The translations under genes were made by a program, and so were the position numbers. A stretch of DNA of 64,000 bases from Halioglobus sp. (GTDB lineage: Bacteria > Pseudomonadota > Gammaproteobacteria > Pseudomonadales > Halieaceae), in the NCBI GenBank assembly GCA_002699145.1, contig PABK01000008.1:93465-157464 (forward strand). The letters are read 5' to 3'. The stretch's first letter is position 1. Each line of letters starts with the position of its first letter. The notes beneath the pieces were generated by a model. It saw only the letters and a list, made by a program, of their open reading frames with translations. It ran no database searches and was not told the origin of the DNA. This document shows positions 54,456 to 64,000 of this stretch, piece after piece.

Positions 54456-55565
54456 CTAGAGCACGGCCCGGGGATAGGACCCCAGGGGCTTGAGCAGGAT
54501 GGACTGCTCTTCCAGGTCCGCCAGGATGGCGGCGATGTTGCCATCCTGCAGGTGTCCCTCGAACTCGATGAAGAACACGTAGGCCCATTTCTCCGTGCGC
54601 GAGGGACGCGTATCGATACGCGTCAGGCTGACGCCGGCGCGCCGGAAGGGCTCCAGCAGGTCGAACAGGGCGCCGGGGCGATTGCGGCTGGAGACGATGA
54701 TGGAGGTCTTGTCGCGCCCGGAGGACGGCACCTCCTCGCGTCCGATGACCAGGAAGCGCGTGGTGTTGTCGGCGTAGTCCTCGATATGGGACGCGAGCTT
54801 GTGCAGTTCGTAACGCTCCGCGGCCATGTCGCCCGCCACCGCCGCGATGCCGGTTTCTTGCAGCGCGCGCCGCGCTGCCTCGCCGTTGCTGCTGACCGCC
54901 TCGCGCTCGACGTTCGGGTAGTGTTGGTCCAGCCAGTTGCGGCACTGCGCCAGGGCCTGCTGGTGGGCGCAGATGCGCGTGATCGCGCCGCCGTCGGTGT
55001 CTGCTGACACCAGCAGGTGATGCCCGATGCGCATCTCCACCTCGCCGGAAATCTTCAGCGTGGAATCCATGAAGTTGTCCAGCGTGTGGCTGACCATGCC
55101 CTCGGTGGAGTTCTCCACCGGCACCACACCGTAGTTGCACTCGCCGGATTCCACCTGGGCGAACACCGCGTCGATGGTCGCCTGCGGCACGCAGATCGCG
55201 GCGTGACCGAAGTGCTTGATCGTCGCCGCCTGGGTGAAGGTGCCCTCGGGCCCCAGGTAGGCCACCTGCAGGGGCCGCTCCAGGGCCAGGCAGGCGGACA
55301 TGATCTCGCGGAAGATATGCGCCACGGTCGCGCCTTCCAGCGGGCCGGCGTTGCGCGCGATGATCGCCTCCAGCACCTGGGCCTCGCGTTCCGGGCGGTA
55401 GTAAACGACCTCGTCGCCGCTCTCGCCGCGCGCCCGCGCCTCGGCGAGCTTGATGTCGGCCACGCGCTGGGCGCAGGACGCCCGGCGATTCAACAGCTGC
55501 TGAATCTCCTGATCGATGGCGTCGATATCCGCTCTTACCTGGGCGAGATCCCTGTCGTCTGCCAT
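54456..55565 (-). CDS. pheA: Bifunctional chorismate mutase / prephenate dehydratase
   Basis: A 369-residue P-protein of phenylalanine synthesis. Order: AroQ-type chorismate mutase (about 1-90, IDAIDQEIQQLLNRRASCAQRVADIK), prephenate dehydratase (about 95-275, AYLGPEGTFTQAA, GVVPVENSTEGMVSHTLD) and a C-terminal ACT regulatory domain (about 285-360, RPGALFDLLEPFRRAGVSLTRIDTRPSR, with ESRP-type region altered). Feedback inhibition by phenylalanine is expected from the ACT domain. It lies 10 bases after serC. Confidence 0.95.
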   Translation of the reverse strand: MADDRDLAQVRADIDAIDQEIQQLLNRRASCAQRVADIKLAEARARGESGDEVVYYRPEREAQVLEAIIARNAGPLEGATVAHIFREIMSACLALERPLQVAYLGPEGTFTQAATIKHFGHAAICVPQATIDAVFAQVESGECNYGVVPVENSTEGMVSHTLDNFMDSTLKISGEVEMRIGHHLLVSADTDGGAITRICAHQQALAQCRNWLDQHYPNVEREAVSSNGEAARRALQETGIAAVAGDMAAERYELHKLASHIEDYADNTTRFLVIGREEVPSSGRDKTSIIVSSRNRPGALFDLLEPFRRAGVSLTRIDTRPSRTEKWAYVFFIEFEGHLQDGNIAAILADLEEQSILLKPLGSYPRAVL

Positions 55566-55575
55566 AAGCCGGCCG

Positions 55576-56655
55576 TCAACCGTTGCGTTGTTCGAAGTCC
55601 GCCATGAACGCGATCAGCGCGTCCACCGCCTGTTCCGTTACCGCATTGTAGATGCTGGCGCGCATACCGCCCACGGAGCGATGCCCCTTGAGGTTGAGCA
55701 GGCCGGCTTCCTCGGACTCGGCCAGGAACTGTTTGTCCAGGGCGTCGTCCGCCAGGGTGAAGGGCACGTTCATCAGGGAGCGGCAGTCCGGGTCCACCGG
55801 GTTGGCGTAAAAATCACTGTCGTCGATCGCGGCGTAGAGCTTCTCGGCCTTGCGCCGGTTGATCGCCTCCATGGCGCGCAGGCCGCCCTGTTGCGCCAGC
55901 CAGTCGAACACCAGCCCCGCCAGGTACAGCGCGAAGGTCGGCGGGGTGTTGTACATGGAGTCGTTGTCCGCGGCGACCTGCCAGTTGAGCATCGACGGGC
56001 ACAGCGCGTGGGCGGCGCCGAGCAGGTCGCGGCGCGCGATAACCAGGGTCAGGCCCGCCGGGCCGATGTTTTTTTGCGCCCCGGCGTAGATCACACCGAA
56101 TTCCGCTACATCGACCGGCCGCGACAGGATGGTGGAGGACATGTCCGCCACCAGCGGCGCCTCGACCTGCGGCGTCCAGGCGAACTCCACCCCGCCGATG
56201 GTCTCGTTGGGCGTGTAGTGCAGGTAGGCCGCGTCCGGGTCCAGTCGCCACTGCTCGAACGGGGGAATGGTGCTGAAATTGCTTTCCTCGGAAGTCGCGG
56301 CGACGTTTACCTGGCCGTAGCGCCGGCCCTCGGCGATGGCTTTTTTCGACCACTGCCCGGTGTTGATGTAATCGGCGCAGCCGCGCACGCCCAGCAGGTT
56401 CAGCGGCACCGCGGAGAACTGCGTGCTGGCGCCGCCCTGCAGGAACAGCACGGCGTAGTCGTCGGGGATGGCGAGCAGTTCGCGCAGGGTCTGCTCTGCG
56501 CGGTGCGCGACACCCACCACCTCGGCGCTGCGGTGGCTCATCTCCATCAGCGACAGGCCGCGACCGTGCCAGTCGAGCATTTCGTCCCTGGCAATCTCCA
56601 GTACCGCCTCGGGCAGGGCCGCGGGGCCGGCGCAAAAATTGTAACAGCGGGTCAT
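55576..56655 (-). CDS. serC: Phosphoserine aminotransferase
   Basis: A 359-residue PLP enzyme that makes 3-phosphoserine, and the pyridoxine precursor 4-phosphohydroxythreonine. The N-terminus CYNFCAGPAALPEAVLE and the PLP-lysine region GVIYAGAQKNIGPAGLTLVI are diagnostic. AAAGGAAAC precedes the ATG. It opens the serC-pheA-tyrA-aroA-cmk run downstream of gyrA. Confidence 0.96.
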   Translation of the reverse strand: MTRCYNFCAGPAALPEAVLEIARDEMLDWHGRGLSLMEMSHRSAEVVGVAHRAEQTLRELLAIPDDYAVLFLQGGASTQFSAVPLNLLGVRGCADYINTGQWSKKAIAEGRRYGQVNVAATSEESNFSTIPPFEQWRLDPDAAYLHYTPNETIGGVEFAWTPQVEAPLVADMSSTILSRPVDVAEFGVIYAGAQKNIGPAGLTLVIARRDLLGAAHALCPSMLNWQVAADNDSMYNTPPTFALYLAGLVFDWLAQQGGLRAMEAINRRKAEKLYAAIDDSDFYANPVDPDCRSLMNVPFTLADDALDKQFLAESEEAGLLNLKGHRSVGGMRASIYNAVTEQAVDALIAFMADFEQRNG

Positions 56656-56852
56656 GGTTCAGTTTCCTTTAACTTTACTCGCATCTTCGCGGCGCGGGCG
56701 GCAATGTGGCCGCGCCGCCGTCCCATGGGCTGCCGCCGGCGCGCACTGCGGCGCGACGCGCAGCACGGCCTGGTCGCCGGCGGGAGAGCGTACTGTACGC
56801 ACCTGTCAGCCGCGCGCAAGCGGGGATAAGGTAAATCTTCCGGCGGCGGTGA

Positions 56853-59420
<2,568 letters not shown>

Positions 59421-59719
59421 GGACAGCGTTTCCTCGGCACTTGCGGGAGGGATTCAGGCACGCTTCGAAGCCCCTCTTCGGGGGCTCGCGCAGGTCCCTG
59501 CCGGGTCACCTGGACGCGCCGAATCAAGCGGTGAATTATACGGGAAGATGGACCAAGATAGCCACGTTTTTAAGGAAAATCGGGGCCATTGACGCCGCAT
59601 TCGGCCGTTTGCGGTTATACTCTCGCGCTGGCCCGCCCGCGGCAGCGCCGGCGGTGCGCGACAGCCCCCCGCGGGGCGCCACAGCCCCCTTATTATGCGG
59701 GACCTGAGCGAGAGCGAGC
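59421..59719. other. Divergent gyrA/mtaD intergenic region
   Basis: This stretch of about 300 bases holds the promoters of gyrA (leftward) and the mtaD operon (rightward). A TATACT at 59616-59621 is a -10 candidate for mtaD; the TTGACG at 59589-59594 is 21 bases away, too far for a normal pair. No gene is supported. Confidence 0.5.
59535..59540 (-). promoter_or_regulatory. Candidate -10 box of gyrA
   Basis: The hexamer reads TATAAT on the minus strand, a perfect -10 match, 115 bases before the gyrA ATG. No good -35 hexamer is seen at 16-18 bases, so it is only a candidate. Confidence 0.4.
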
Positions 59720-61057
59720 ATGAGTGAACAGGCGAACGGCATCGACACGTTGATCCACCCCGGGTGGGTGGTGCCGGTGGTACCCCACGGCGTGGTCCTG
59801 GAGGGCTACAGCCTGGGCCTGCGCGGCGGCCGCATCAGCGCGCTGCTGCCACGGGACGAGGCGCGGACCCTGCAGGCGCGGCAGGAACTGGAGCTGCCCG
59901 GCCATGTACTGCTGCCGGGGCTGGTCAACTGCCACGGTCACGCCGGCATGAGTCTGCTGCGCGGCTACGCCGACGACACCCCGCTGATGCCCTGGCTGGA
60001 AGAACATATCTGGCCGGCGGAAGGCGCCCACGTCAGCGAGCAGTTCGTCGCCGACGGCACTGAACTGGCCATCGCGGAAATGATCCGCGCCGGCACCACC
60101 ACCTTCAGTGACATGTACTTTTTCCCCAACATCTGCGCCGCCACGGCGACGCGCCTGGGCATGCGCTGCCAGATCACCTTCCCCATTTTCGACTTCCCCA
60201 CCGCCTGGGGACGCGACGCGGACGATTACATCAGCAAGGGCCTGGTGCTGCGCGACGAGTACAAGCACAGCGAACTGGTCAGCGTCTGTTTCGGCCCGCA
60301 CGCACCCTACACCGTGTGCGAGGACAACCTGGCCAAGGTCGCCACCCTGGCGGCGGAACTGGACGCGGCGGTCCACATACACCTGCACGAGACCACCGGC
60401 GAAGTGCTGCAGGCGGTGGAGGCCCACGGCGAACGGCCGCTGGACACGCTGCACCGGCTGGGACTGCTGGGGCCGCGTACCCAGTGCGTGCACATGACCG
60501 ACCTGGGGGAGCAGGACATCGCCCTGCTCGCCCAGACCGGCGCGAACGTGGTGCACTGCCCGCTGTCCAACATGAAACTGGCCTCAGGCACCAGCCCGGT
60601 GAAGAAGCTGCTGGACGCGGGCGTCAATGTCGCCCTGGGCACCGACAGCGCGGCCAGCAACAACAGCCTGAACATGTTCGTGGAACTGCAGACAGCCGCG
60701 CTGCTGGCCAAGCTGCACAGCATGGATGCCACCGCCCTGGCCGCGGCGGACGCCCTGGCCATGGCGACCATCAGCGGCGCCCGCGCCATGGGCCTGCAGG
60801 ACGAGATCGGCAGCCTGGAGGTGGGCAAGCAGGCGGACGTGATCGCCGTGGACCTGCGCGGCCCGGAAACCCAGCCCCTGTACAACCCGCTGTCGCAACT
60901 GGTATACGCCTGCAACGGCAGCCAGGTCAGCCACAGCTGGATCGCCGGCGAAGCGGTGCTGACCGACCGCGCCCTGACGCGCATCGATCTGGCGGACCTG
61001 GGCGCACGTACACGTCAGTGGCAGCAGCGTATCGGCGCGACGACGGAGACACGGTAG
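59720..61057 (+). CDS. mtaD: 5-methylthioadenosine/S-adenosylhomocysteine deaminase (TRZ/ATZ family)
   Basis: A 445-residue amidohydrolase of the TRZ/ATZ branch. Metal ligands are in [26 protein letters not shown] and [14 protein letters not shown]. Family members deaminate 5'-methylthioadenosine or S-adenosylhomocysteine to inosine derivatives. In P. aeruginosa the ortholog (PA3170) sits immediately before ubiG, as here. The stop codon overlaps the ubiG start by one base. Confidence 0.88.
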   Translation: MSEQANGIDTLIHPGWVVPVVPHGVVLEGYSLGLRGGRISALLPRDEARTLQARQELELPGHVLLPGLVNCHGHAGMSLLRGYADDTPLMPWLEEHIWPAEGAHVSEQFVADGTELAIAEMIRAGTTTFSDMYFFPNICAATATRLGMRCQITFPIFDFPTAWGRDADDYISKGLVLRDEYKHSELVSVCFGPHAPYTVCEDNLAKVATLAAELDAAVHIHLHETTGEVLQAVEAHGERPLDTLHRLGLLGPRTQCVHMTDLGEQDIALLAQTGANVVHCPLSNMKLASGTSPVKKLLDAGVNVALGTDSAASNNSLNMFVELQTAALLAKLHSMDATALAAADALAMATISGARAMGLQDEIGSLEVGKQADVIAVDLRGPETQPLYNPLSQLVYACNGSQVSHSWIAGEAVLTDRALTRIDLADLGARTRQWQQRIGATTETR

Positions 61058-61779
61058 TGAGCACGGGACACGCACAGGACGCCAACGTCGACCCGGCGGA
61101 AATCGCCAAGTTCGAGGAACTGGCGTCGCGCTGGTGGGACCGCGACAGCGAGTTCAAACCGCTGCACGATATCAACCCGCTGCGCGCGAACTACATCGAC
61201 GAGCATTCGCCGGTGGCAGGCAAGACCCTGGTGGACGTGGGCTGCGGCGGCGGCATCCTGGCCGAGGCCATGGCGCAGCGCGGCGCGCAGGTTACCGGCA
61301 TCGACATGGGCGAGGCGCCGCTGTCGGTCGCGCAGCTCCACCTGCACGAGTCCGGCCTGGACGTCGACTACCGGCGCTGCACCGCCGAGTCGCTGGCCGC
61401 CGAGGGCGCGCGATTCGACGTGGCCTGCTGCCTGGAAATGCTCGAACACGTGCCAGACCCGGCGGCGGTGGTCGCCGCCTGCGCGGAACTGGTGGTACCC
61501 GGGGGAACACTGTATTTCTCCACCATCAATCGCAACCCCAAGGCCTACGCTTTCGCCATCGTCGGCGCCGAGCACATCCTGCGCCTGCTGCCCGCCGGCA
61601 CCCACGAGTATGCGAAATTCATCCGCCCCTCGGAGCTGGCCGCGTGGCTGCGCGACGCGAACCTGGTGCTGCAGGACATGACCGGCCTGACCTACAACCC
61701 GCTAACCCGGCAGTACCGCCTGAATCCCCGCGATGTCAGCGTCAATTACATGGTCAAGGCCGTGAAACCCGCGTCATGA
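61057..61779 (+). CDS. ubiG: Ubiquinone biosynthesis O-methyltransferase
   Basis: A 240-residue SAM-dependent methyltransferase that carries out both O-methylations of ubiquinone synthesis. The SAM motif is [16 protein letters not shown] and the post-motif is [39 protein letters not shown] is the typical UbiG N-terminus. The GTG start at 61057 has GGAG eight bases before it. The stop overlaps the next ATG (ATGA). Confidence 0.95.
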   Translation: MSTGHAQDANVDPAEIAKFEELASRWWDRDSEFKPLHDINPLRANYIDEHSPVAGKTLVDVGCGGGILAEAMAQRGAQVTGIDMGEAPLSVAQLHLHESGLDVDYRRCTAESLAAEGARFDVACCLEMLEHVPDPAAVVAACAELVVPGGTLYFSTINRNPKAYAFAIVGAEHILRLLPAGTHEYAKFIRPSELAAWLRDANLVLQDMTGLTYNPLTRQYRLNPRDVSVNYMVKAVKPAS

Positions 61780-62462
61780 ACAACGCCGGCACGGCCTTTC
61801 CGCAAACCCTGCGGGCGGTTATCTTCGACCTCGACGGCACCCTGGTGGACACCGCCGACGAATTCGTGCCCGCGGTTCAGGCCCTGCGCGCGGAGCACGG
61901 CCTGGCGCCGATGGCGCCGGCGCGCATTCGCGCCTCCGTCTCCAACGGCGCCCGCGCGCTGGTCAGCCTGGGACTGGGCATGCAGGAGACGCACGCTGAC
62001 TTCGAGGGACGACGCCAGCGCCTGTTGCAGCTGTACAGCGAGGTGCTGGGCAGCGCGGCGCGCCTGTACCCCGGCATCGACGCGCTGCTGCGGCGCCTGC
62101 AGGCGGCGGGCGTTGCCTGGGGCATCTCGACCAACAAGCCGCGGCCCTACACCGAGCCCCTGCTGCAAAGCCTGGCCATCGACCCGGCGCCGGGCAGCGT
62201 GGTCTGCCCGGAAGATGTCGCCGAGCGCAAGCCGCACCCGGAAACCCTGTACCGCAACTGCCGCGACCTGGGCTGCGCGCCCTTCGAGGCCGTCTACATC
62301 GGCGATCACCTGCGCGACATCGAGGCGGGGCGCCGCGCCGGCATGTACACCATCGCCGCCGCCTACGGCTATATCGAGGACGGCGACGACCCGGACCGCT
62401 GGGGCGCCTGCGCGCGGGCCGACAACAGCGAACACCTGGCCTCACTCATTTTCAGGGAGTAA
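61776..62462 (+). CDS. mupP: HAD-family phosphatase, probably N-acetylmuramic acid 6-phosphate phosphatase MupP
   Basis: A 228-residue HAD hydrolase with motif [11 protein letters not shown], motif II in ISTNKP, the lysine in ERKPHPE and motif [12 protein letters not shown]. By sequence it would be called phosphoglycolate phosphatase (gph). Its position directly after ubiG and before yciK is that of PA3172, shown to be MupP in peptidoglycan recycling, so MupP is preferred. The sugar substrate cannot be seen in the sequence. Confidence 0.8.
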   Translation: MNNAGTAFPQTLRAVIFDLDGTLVDTADEFVPAVQALRAEHGLAPMAPARIRASVSNGARALVSLGLGMQETHADFEGRRQRLLQLYSEVLGSAARLYPGIDALLRRLQAAGVAWGISTNKPRPYTEPLLQSLAIDPAPGSVVCPEDVAERKPHPETLYRNCRDLGCAPFEAVYIGDHLRDIEAGRRAGMYTIAAAYGYIEDGDDPDRWGACARADNSEHLASLIFRE

Positions 62463-62472
62463 CCTCAACGGC

Positions 62473-63231
62473 ATGCAAATCCTGCACATACCCCAAGACT
62501 ACCGTCCGCGCGCGAACCTGCTGCAGGGGCGCAATATCCTGGTCACCGGGGCCGGCGACGGCATCGGTCGCAGCGCCGCCCTCAGCTACGCGCGTTACGG
62601 CGCCACGGTACTGCTGCTGGGACGCACCGGCAGCAAACTGGAGGCGGTCTACGACGAGATCGAGCAGGCCGGCGGCGCCAAACCCGCCATCATCGAGATG
62701 GACCTGGCCAGCGCCAGCGAGGACAGCTACCGCACGCTGGCGGACGCCCTGGGCAACGAGTTCGAGCGTCTCGACGGCCTGCTGCACAACGCGGCGCTGC
62801 TGGGCGATCGCGGCCCCATCGACAGCGCGGGCTACGACACCTGGCGCCAGGTCATGGAGGTCAACGTCAACGCCCAATTCGCCCTCACCCGCTACCTGCT
62901 GCCACTGCTGCAACTGTCGCCGGGCGCATCCATCGTGCTGACCTCGTCAACGGTCGGCCGCGTCGGGCGCGCCTACTGGGGCGCCTACGCGGTGTCCAAG
63001 TTCGCCACCGAGGGTTTCATGCAGGTACTGGCACAGGAACTGGAGAACACCTCGCGCATCCGCGTCAACACCCTCAATCCCAAAGCGACCAACACCGCGA
63101 TGCGCAGGCTGGCCTACCCGGCGGAAACCCCCTCGGACAATCCCTCGCCCGAGGACATCATGGGCGCCTACCTGTTCCTGATGGGGGACGACAGCGCGGG
63201 GATTACCGGCCGCGCCTTCGACGCGCGCTAG
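62473..63231 (+). CDS. yciK: YciK-family short-chain oxidoreductase
   Basis: A 252-residue SDR with the dinucleotide motif TGAGDGIGRS, an NAA as HNAAL and the catalytic YxxxK as YAVSK. The N-terminus (HIPQDYRPRANLLQGRNILVTGAG) is characteristic of YciK. The ATG is 10 bases after mupP, with GGGAG a little far upstream. The substrate is unknown. It ends the mtaD-ubiG-mupP-yciK operon. Confidence 0.87.
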   Translation: MQILHIPQDYRPRANLLQGRNILVTGAGDGIGRSAALSYARYGATVLLLGRTGSKLEAVYDEIEQAGGAKPAIIEMDLASASEDSYRTLADALGNEFERLDGLLHNAALLGDRGPIDSAGYDTWRQVMEVNVNAQFALTRYLLPLLQLSPGASIVLTSSTVGRVGRAYWGAYAVSKFATEGFMQVLAQELENTSRIRVNTLNPKATNTAMRRLAYPAETPSDNPSPEDIMGAYLFLMGDDSAGITGRAFDAR

Positions 63232-63267
63232 GCGCGGCGACACCGCCGCCCGCCGCGGGCGTGATGT

Positions 63268-63789
63268 TCACGCCTCCTCGGGGCTCGCGGCGGTGGAACC
63301 GAAGAACTCCTGGTACACCCGCGACACGCCGAGCAGGCCCACCAGCGTGCTCAGCACGCAGTACAGCACCATGAACAGACTGAACATCACGTGGGTGGCC
63401 CAGAAGCGCGCCCAGTGAACTTCCTGCAGCAGGTGTGAGAAGCCCTCCCCCACGCCGCCAAACTTGCGCGCCAGCGGGATCAGTTCCTCCAGCACCTGGA
63501 ACATGAAAATAATGCTCATGTACAGGAAGATACGCCACAGCGTGTTGTAGATCGCCGGGCGCTTGTCCAGCCAGTGAAACAGCGGCAGGGCATCGGCGAT
63601 GAGAATGGACTTGCCGACGATCAGGGCGCCGATCACCGCCGCCGAAACGCTGACCAGTTCCACCCCGGATTGCGTGTCGCCCATCAGGGAGCGGGCGAAA
63701 ACAATCACCAGGAACACCGCGAGAAAGAACAGCGTCGGTGGAATCATCTCGAGGATTTCTTTCTTGAGAAACGCGAGTGTCTTGCCCAT
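63268..63789 (-). CDS. Hypothetical four-helix membrane protein
   Basis: A 173-residue inner-membrane protein with four hydrophobic helices (TLFFLAVFLVIVFARSLM; VSVSAAVIGALIVGKSILIAD; LWRIFLYMSIIFMFQVLEELIPL; HVMFSLFMVLYCVLSTLVGLLG). AGGA precedes the ATG. It is convergent with yciK. I recognise no named family. Confidence 0.7.
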   Translation of the reverse strand: MGKTLAFLKKEILEMIPPTLFFLAVFLVIVFARSLMGDTQSGVELVSVSAAVIGALIVGKSILIADALPLFHWLDKRPAIYNTLWRIFLYMSIIFMFQVLEELIPLARKFGGVGEGFSHLLQEVHWARFWATHVMFSLFMVLYCVLSTLVGLLGVSRVYQEFFGSTAASPEEA

Positions 63790-63884
63790 GCATCTGGTCC
63801 TGTGCGGTTCGTTGCCGAACCAGTATAGCGCCGTTGTCGCGCAAACGAAGTGGACGACGCGAGTTTTTTCGGCGCTTGCCGGAT

Positions 63885-64000
63885 TGGCCCGGGGCGGAAA
63901 CGCTTTCTGGCCGTTTGAGGGGCGGCTCTCTGGCCCGGGGCGGAAACGCTTTCTGGCCTCGGAAGGCTGAGATACTCGGCCTGAAAGCGTTTCCGCCCCG
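63885..64000. repeat. Cluster of direct and inverted GC-rich intergenic repeats
   Basis: A 28-bp element containing CGGGGCGGAAACGCTTTC occurs at 63885-63912 and again, identical, at 63931-63958. An inverted near-copy occupies 63978-64000 and runs to the window edge. The second and third copies can form a long hairpin. The spacing (46 bp start to start) and the inverted copy do not fit a CRISPR array; a repeat family of REP/BIME or MITE type is more likely. The element may continue beyond the window. Confidence 0.75.

Noticed and set aside
59589..59621. Sigma-70 promoter TTGACG ... TATACT for mtaD
   Set aside because: The spacer is 21 bases, outside the usual 16-18; only the -10-like hexamer was kept as a note.
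63885..64000. CRISPR array at the window end
   Set aside because: Only two direct copies with an 18-base gap and a third in inverted orientation; no cas genes in the window.

Overview
The window is high-GC DNA from a free-living, probably marine gammaproteobacterium. The right half carries the block gyrA-serC-pheA-tyrA-aroA-cmk-rpsA-ihfB-lapA-pyrF followed by comEA and a wbpV/wbpL/wbpM-like trio, a layout close to that of Pseudomonas. Divergent from gyrA lies mtaD-ubiG-mupP-yciK, also as in Pseudomonas. An OM60/NOR5-type (Halieaceae-like) lineage is my best guess from overall character only; no rRNA is present. I see no tRNA, rRNA, CRISPR array, insertion sequence or prophage.

Layout. 0.2-6.4 kb: a secreted Cys-type arylsulfatase, an exported AstE/AspA-family zinc hydrolase, an AI-2E-family membrane protein and a yqjD-yqjE-yqjK-like membrane trio. 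6.7-15.4 kb: a respiratory island. A NapC-type tetraheme and a hydroxylamine-oxidoreductase-like octaheme cytochrome face left. A MenA/UbiA-like prenyltransferase and an MtrA/MtrB/MtrC-type outer-membrane electron conduit (decaheme, porin, decaheme lipoprotein) face right. The visible CxxCH motifs total 32 hemes, and a 9/10 match to an FNR/Anr box sits ahead of mtrA. 15.6-25.4 kb: an RND adaptor/permease pair and central metabolism (glutamate dehydrogenase, aconitase A, class II fumarase). 25.6-31.7 kb: small stress-type or unknown proteins, a dodecin and a FadE-type acyl-CoA dehydrogenase.

31.9-42.7 kb holds several unusual fusion proteins. One is a 1321-residue protein with sulfotransferase-like, GT2, GT4 and second sulfotransferase-like modules. 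One is a lipoprotein joining a parallel beta-helix to an SO2930-type diheme cytochrome. One appears to join a sugar-isomerase/6-phosphogluconolactonase-like module to an alpha/beta hydrolase. An iron-dependent alcohol dehydrogenase and a small membrane protein follow. 42.7-59.4 kb is one long leftward block: a stripped-down nucleotide-sugar/undecaprenyl-linked glycan locus, then pyrimidine, LPS-regulation, nucleoid-protein, ribosomal, aromatic amino acid and serine genes and gyrA. A sulfotransferase is inserted between rpsA and ihfB. 59.7-63.2 kb is the divergent mtaD-ubiG-mupP-yciK operon. The window ends in a cluster of GC-rich direct and inverted repeats.

Two themes stand out: electron transfer across the outer membrane tied to a quinol-linked octaheme enzyme, and sulfated-glycan metabolism (one sulfatase, one sulfotransferase, one sulfotransferase/glycosyltransferase fusion).
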